From contig NZ_CP029145.1 in NCBI RefSeq assembly GCF_003149515.1, positions 4,030,001-4,094,000 on the forward strand: a stretch of DNA of 64,000 bases. The letters run 5' to 3'. Below are positions 60,452 to 64,000 of the stretch, piece by piece. The notes beneath the pieces were generated by a model. It saw nothing but the letters and a program-made list of their open reading frames with translations. It had not been told where the DNA came from and made no database searches. The DNA comes from Hymenobacter nivis. GTDB taxonomy: Bacteria > Bacteroidota > Bacteroidia > Cytophagales > Hymenobacteraceae. The position numbers and the translations under genes were made by a program. Position 1 is the first letter of the stretch, and the number at the start of each line of letters is the position of its first letter.

Positions 60452-60916
60452 ATGCCCCTCAAAGAAACCCTCGACGCCGCCATCAAGCAAGCCATGCTGG
60501 CCAAAGACAAGGTGCGCCTCACCACGCTGCGCTCCCTCAAGTCGCAGATTATGTTGGCCGAAACCGCCGAAGGGGCCCAGGGCGCCGCCCTCACCCCCGA
60601 TGCCGAGCTGAAGCTCCTCAACAAAGCCGCCAAGCAGCGCCGCGACGCCGCCGCCATCTACAAAGAGCAGTTCCGCTCCGACCTCGAAAGTAACGAGCTG
60701 GCCGAGTTGGCCATCATCGAAGAATACCTGCCCCAGCAGCTTACCGAGGCCGATTTGGTCGAGCGCCTCGTGCACATCATCCAGCGCGTAGGGGCCCAGG
60801 GCCCGTCCGACTTGGGCAAGGTGATGGGCGTAGCCGCCCGCGAGCTAAGCGGCCAGGCCGACGGCAAGCTGATTTCCCAGGTCGTAAGCAACCTGCTGAA
60901 CAATACCAACCAGTAG
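60452..60916 (+). CDS. GatB/YqeY domain protein
   Basis: The 154-residue product consists of the YqeY domain: MPLKETLDAAIKQAMLAKDK, TLRSLKSQIMLAE, a middle AAKQRRDAAAIYKEQFR, YLPQQLTEADLVERLVHIIQ and the end QVVSNLLNN. The domain is the helical tail of GatB, which binds tRNA. As a free protein it may assist tRNA-dependent amidation, but this is unproven. The ATG at 60452 gives the normal family length. A complex nest of repeats follows it. Confidence 0.92.
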   Translation: MPLKETLDAAIKQAMLAKDKVRLTTLRSLKSQIMLAETAEGAQGAALTPDAELKLLNKAAKQRRDAAAIYKEQFRSDLESNELAELAIIEEYLPQQLTEADLVERLVHIIQRVGAQGPSDLGKVMGVAARELSGQADGKLISQVVSNLLNNTNQ

Positions 60917-60980
60917 CGTTATTTAGTGATTTGTGAATGAGTGATTTGGCGAATGAATAGGGATTATTTCCATATAAAAA

Positions 60981-61212
60981 AGGCCGTCATGCAGAGCGCA
61001 GCGAAGCAGCTTTCCCGCGCCAGTAATCATGATTATACTCGTCGCTCAGTAGGGTGCGGAGCTTGCCCCCGCCCGTCGTTGCACAATTGGCGCGCGGTTC
61101 GCGCAACGGGGAGCAGGGGCAAGTCCCGCACCCCACTGCTTTTTCGTAAATCACTGCGCGACGAGTATAGTAACACTGGAAAGCTGCTTCGCTGCGCTCT
61201 GCATGACGGCCT
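60981..61212 (+). repeat. GTCATGC palindromic element, copy 5, interrupted
   Basis: The 35-base arms at 60981-61015 and 61178-61212 are exact complements (outer end AGGCCGTCATGC, inner end GCAGCTTTCC). Between them the family centre (CGCCAGTAATC...) is split by the 136-bp element. Without the insert the copy would be about 95 bp, like the others. Confidence 0.88.
61034..61169 (+). mobile_element. 136-bp palindromic MITE-like element, copy 2, inserted in another repeat
   Basis: The ends are TATACTCGTCGC and GCGACGAGTATA, with internal arms AGTAGGGTGCGGAGCTTGCC and its near complement. Its length equals that of the copy at 2260-2395. It splits the centre of a GTCATGC element, which shows it was inserted there. 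Read as TACTCGTCGC... it is flanked by TA on both sides. Confidence 0.82.
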
Positions 61213-61298
61213 CATCCATTCGGGAACTCACTGACTCGCCAACTCACCCAGTCACAAAATCACTCATTCACCAACGAACCAACTCACTCATTGAAAAA

Positions 61299-61832
61299 AT
61301 GGTGGCCCTCGATTTGCTCCTGCTGCTTGTGCTTGGCGTGGGGGCCGTGAAGGGGTTCCGGCGCGGGCTGGTGCTGGAAGTGGCCTCGCTGCTGGCCTTC
61401 GTGCTGGCTGTGGTGGGGGGGCTTAGCCTGCTCACGGCCACGGTGCCGGTGGTGCGGCACTACGTGGGCGAGGCCTACGGGCTGCTGCCGATTGTTTCGT
61501 TCGCGCTGGTGTTTGGGCTGATATTGTGGGGCGTGCACTGGCTGGGTGGCCTGCTGAAAACTGCCCTGCACCTAACCCCGCTGGGCTTCTTGGATAGCCT
61601 GCTGGGCGGGGCCGCGGGCCTGCTCAAGTGGCTGCTCGGCCTGAGCCTGCTGTTGCACGGCACCGGCCTGGCCGGGCTGCCGCTGCTGGGGCCCCAGGTG
61701 GTGGCCGGCTCGCAGGTGCTGCCCGTGGTGCGGCAGGCCACGCCGCTGGCGCTGCGCACCACGGCCTACGTACTGCCCGTGGCCAAGGGCCTGCTCACGC
61801 GCATGAAAACTGCGCTTACCCACCCCAACTAG
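61299..61832 (+). CDS. CvpA family membrane protein
   Basis: The 177-residue product has four hydrophobic helices: ALDLLLLLVLGVGAVKGFRR, EVASLLAFVLAVVGGLSLL, LLPIVSFALVFGLILWGVHW and LKWLLGLSLLLHG. The GxxxGFRRGLVLE turn after the first helix and LDSLLGGAAGLLK before the last are typical of CvpA (colicin V production/secretion). The ATG at 61299 is the natural start; the frame is open upstream through simple repeats. Function in this lineage is unknown. pabA starts one base after the stop codon. Confidence 0.88.
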   Translation: MVALDLLLLLVLGVGAVKGFRRGLVLEVASLLAFVLAVVGGLSLLTATVPVVRHYVGEAYGLLPIVSFALVFGLILWGVHWLGGLLKTALHLTPLGFLDSLLGGAAGLLKWLLGLSLLLHGTGLAGLPLLGPQVVAGSQVLPVVRQATPLALRTTAYVLPVAKGLLTRMKTALTHPN

Positions 61833-61833
61833 C

Positions 61834-62445
61834 GTGCGCCTGCTGCTGCTCGACAACTTCGATTCCTTCACCCACACCCTGGCCGACTACCTGCGCCAGC
61901 TGGGGGCCGAGGTGGTGGTGCGCCGCAACGACGTGCCCCTGCCAGAGCTGCAACAAACGGCCTGGGACGGCATCGTGCTCTCGCCGGGGCCCGGCGTGCC
62001 GGCGGCGGCGGGCGTCATGCCGGCCGTTATTGCCCACTACCACGCGCGGCTGCCCATGCTGGGCGTGTGCCTGGGGCACCAGGCGCTGGGCGAGTTTTTT
62101 GGGGCCGAGCTGGGGCGGGCGGCCCGGCCCATGCACGGCAAGGTATCCAGCGTTGCCTGGGCCCCGGGGGCGGCGCTGGCAGCGGGTCTGCCGGCCGTCA
62201 CGCCCGCCACGCGCTACCACTCGCTGGTGCTGCGCGAGCCGCTGCCCGCGGCGCTGGTGGCCCTGGCCCACACCACCGGGGGCCCCGGCCCACCCGAGCT
62301 GATGGCCCTGCGCCACGCCGCCTGGCCGCTGTTTGGGGTGCAGTTTCACCCCGAAGCTCTCCTCACGCCCGACGGCCGGGCGATGCTGGCCAATTGGCTA
62401 CGCTTTTGTAACATTGCAAAACCCGTACCCTCCGCGGCCGGTTAG
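61834..62445 (+). CDS. Anthranilate/aminodeoxychorismate synthase glutaminase
   Basis: This 203-residue class I amidotransferase supplies ammonia for anthranilate or 4-amino-4-deoxychorismate. Signatures are LLLDNFDSFTHTLADYLRQL, LSPGPGVPAAAG (oxyanion loop), nucleophile Cys in MLGVCLGHQALGEFFG and His/Glu in FGVQFHPEALLTPDG. It begins with GTG at 61834. No trpE or pabB is next to it; the next gene is a hydrolase 10 bp on. It may be trpG or pabA, or serve both, and I cannot decide from context. Confidence 0.92.
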   Translation: MRLLLLDNFDSFTHTLADYLRQLGAEVVVRRNDVPLPELQQTAWDGIVLSPGPGVPAAAGVMPAVIAHYHARLPMLGVCLGHQALGEFFGAELGRAARPMHGKVSSVAWAPGAALAAGLPAVTPATRYHSLVLREPLPAALVALAHTTGGPGPPELMALRHAAWPLFGVQFHPEALLTPDGRAMLANWLRFCNIAKPVPSAAG

Positions 62446-62455
62446 TATCACTTCC

Positions 62456-63238
62456 ATGGAATTGCAGACCCACCACCGCCAAGGCTACGAGTACGTCGAC
62501 GAGGGCGAGGGGCCCGTGCTGCTCCTGCTGCACGGCCTGTTCGGGGCCCTCAGCAACTGGGCCGACGTGGTGGATGCCTTCCGGCCGCACTACCGCGTGC
62601 TCATCCCGCTGCTGCCCATCTACGAAATGCCGCTGGCGCAGGCCGGTGTGCCGGGCTTGGCGCGCTACGTCGAGGGCTTCGTGGCGGCGCTGGACTTGCC
62701 GCCGGCCTTCACAGTGCTCGGCAACTCGCTGGGCGGCCACGTGGCCCTGGTGTACGCCCTCGACAACCCGGCCCGGGTGAGCCGGCTGGTGCTCACGGGT
62801 AGCAGCGGCTTGTTTGAGGACGGCATGGGCGGCTCGTTCCCGAAGCGCGGCAACTACGGCTTCGTGCAGGAGCGGGTTGCCTACACCTTCTACGACCCCG
62901 CCGTGGCCACAAAGGAGCTGGTTGATGAGATTTTTCGCATTACCAACTCCAACGCCAAGTGCTTGCGCATCATCGCCATTGCGCGCTCGGCCCAGCGCCA
63001 CAACCTCACTAAGGAGCTGCACCGCATTCAGGTGCCGGTGCTGCTTATCTGGGGCCTGAACGACACCATCACCCCGCCGCCGGTGGCGCACGACTTTGCC
63101 CGCCTGCTGCCCGCGGCCGAGTTGGCCTTCCTCGACCACTGCGGCCACGCCCCGATGATGGAGCGCCCCGCCGGCTTCAATGCCTACTTGCGCCGCTTCT
63201 TGCGTAAGACCGAGCCGCAGTCCGCCGTTTTGGCCTGA
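62456..63238 (+). CDS. Alpha/beta-fold hydrolase
   Basis: This 260-residue enzyme has the triad visible: Ser in LGNSLGGHVALVYA, Asp in LLIWGLNDTITPP and His in LDHCGHAPMMERPAGF. The oxyanion block is LLLLHGLFGALSNW. A flexible cap lies between about 125 and 190. The start at 62456 gives MELQTHHRQGYEYVDEGEG; the upstream frame overlaps pabA. It resembles the MhpC/proline-iminopeptidase-like group, but no substrate can be named. Tight spacing suggests co-transcription with the amidotransferase gene. Confidence 0.9.
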   Translation: MELQTHHRQGYEYVDEGEGPVLLLLHGLFGALSNWADVVDAFRPHYRVLIPLLPIYEMPLAQAGVPGLARYVEGFVAALDLPPAFTVLGNSLGGHVALVYALDNPARVSRLVLTGSSGLFEDGMGGSFPKRGNYGFVQERVAYTFYDPAVATKELVDEIFRITNSNAKCLRIIAIARSAQRHNLTKELHRIQVPVLLIWGLNDTITPPPVAHDFARLLPAAELAFLDHCGHAPMMERPAGFNAYLRRFLRKTEPQSAVLA

Positions 63239-63421
63239 CGTGGCGGCCCGGCGCAATTTTTGCCAGTGCCCGCCCGTGGGGCCCGGCGGCCCGGGGCCCC
63301 GCCAACTTTTCGCTTCTCGTTTCCCAACTATCGTTACCAACTGAATACAGGTTGCCCTATTTCCGTTTTCTCATCTTGCGTGCGTCCGCCCCGGCGCCGC
63401 GTTTTTTCGCCCCGCCCGCCC

Positions 63422-64000
63422 ATGCAAGCCATGCTCGCCGAAGATTTACTCAACGAAATGATTCCGCCCCTCAAGGGCACCGACTCGCTGGGCAAAGCTG
63501 CCCGGTGGCTCGATGAGTTTCGGGTGGGCCAGCTACCGGTGCTGGCCGAGCGCCGGTACCGCGGCCTGGTGACGGAGGCCGATTTGGCCGATGTTGACGA
63601 CCCCGACACGCTGCTTTCGGAGCTCACGCTGGGCTTCCGCGAAACCGTGGTGCGGCCCGATCAGCACTTTTTCAAGGTGGTGGAGCTGGCCATTGAAAAT
63701 AAACTTCAGCTGGTGCCGGTGGTGGGTGATGACGACGCCTACGTGGGCGTGGTAACGGTGGCCGACGCGCTGGCCGCCTTCGGGCCCCAAACGTCGGCCC
63801 CTGGCCAGGGCGGCATCATTGTGCTCAGCATGGCCGAGCGAGATTACTCGCTCTCGCAAATCAGCCGCTACGTGGAGGAGAACAACGCCAAAATCGTGAA
63901 CTCCTACGTCATGCCCGACGAGCAGGACCCGTACCGTATCCGCCTCACCCTGAAGTTGAACACCGATAACCTGGCCCGCATCGTGGCCACGCTCGAACGG
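63422..64000 (+). CDS. CBS-domain protein (3' end beyond the window)
   Basis: The ATG at 63422 opens MQAMLAEDLLNEMIPPLKGT, which continues without a stop to the window edge (193 codons visible). Two CBS motifs follow: TDSLGKAARWLDEFRVGQLP with YRGLVTEADLADVD, and VVELAIENKLQLVPVVGDDD with YVGVVTVADALAAF. After them comes an ACT-like segment (GGIIVLSMAERDYSLSQISR). This CBS-ACT layout resembles AcuB-type proteins. Such proteins bind adenine nucleotides and regulate partners. A second ATG at 63431 is possible. Confidence 0.88.
   Translation, partial: MQAMLAEDLLNEMIPPLKGTDSLGKAARWLDEFRVGQLPVLAERRYRGLVTEADLADVDDPDTLLSELTLGFRETVVRPDQHFFKVVELAIENKLQLVPVVGDDDAYVGVVTVADALAAFGPQTSAPGQGGIIVLSMAERDYSLSQISRYVEENNAKIVNSYVMPDEQDPYRIRLTLKLNTDNLARIVATLER

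Larger units (their letters stand above)
60933..61271 (+). repeat. Outermost inverted repeat of a nested repeat stack
   Basis: GTGAATGAGTGATTT at 60933-60947 is mirrored exactly as AAATCACTCATTCAC at 61257-61271. Similar ACTCACT/CCAACTCA motifs continue on both sides. It encloses the GTCATGC copy at 60981-61212. The match is 15 bp, so chance is unlikely but not excluded. Confidence 0.55.

Overview
The window is a high-GC chromosomal segment from a member of the Bacteroidota, most like Hymenobacter or a close relative in the Cytophagales/Hymenobacteraceae. I base this on type IX secretion (T9SS) C-terminal sorting domains, a TonB-dependent receptor and a receptor-plug protein, DUF2490 and DUF2141 proteins, promoters with the Bacteroidota -7 box TAnnTTTG instead of sigma70-type boxes, no obvious Shine-Dalgarno sites, a fused PurSL, and very frequent GGGGCCC in coding DNA. 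Genus assignment is inference; no rRNA is present.

Layout. 1-3.0 kb: start of an unknown gene, an outer-membrane barrel, tRNA-Val(GAC), a histone-deacetylase-family enzyme and a TonB-C protein. 3.0-6.2 kb: a three-gene minus-strand biosynthetic operon (FAD oxidoreductase, type III polyketide synthase, methyltransferase). 6.3-9.4 kb: a very small T9SS protein, a sigma54 response regulator and an AT-rich gap. 9.5-10.5 kb: a class II aminoacyl-tRNA-synthetase-like gene with a frameshift behind a possible attenuator. 10.6-22.9 kb: nucleotide biosynthesis run pyrF-pyrE-purL-purQ-purC-(purE remnant)-GNAT-purD-purN-purF-purM, supplying orotate/OMP steps and most of the PRPP-to-SAICAR route. 23-27 kb: envelope proteins, a zinc-ribbon gene split by a 109-bp AT-rich insert, and an EamA exporter. 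27-33 kb: TonB receptor with a ModE-type regulator and two candidate ModE boxes, a decayed alpha/beta hydrolase, and type II NADH dehydrogenase. 33.4-35.0 kb: an M50-like membrane gene broken by an IS5-family element. 35-49.7 kb: housekeeping and envelope genes including DsbA/FrnE, an alpha2-macroglobulin/TonB-plug protein, mfd with two small coiled-coil genes, a NYN nuclease with a cold-shock domain, YajQ and TerC. 49.9-64 kb: TrmH-type methyltransferase, mutS, tRNA-Gly and tRNA-Leu flanking an HNH nuclease gene, a GAF pseudogene, MoxR, a large T9SS protein, pdxJ, a YqeY protein, CvpA, pabA/trpG, a hydrolase and the start of a CBS-domain protein.

Two themes cross the window. First, families of short palindromic non-coding elements: five copies of a GTCATGC...GCATGAC element, two copies of a 136-bp element with TA-flanked inverted ends (one inserted inside a GTCATGC element), and others. 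Several sit at 3' ends of genes or between operon genes. Second, an unusual number of broken genes (synthetase-like, PurE remnant, zinc ribbon, hydrolase, M50-like, GAF), which means either active decay or indel errors in the assembly.
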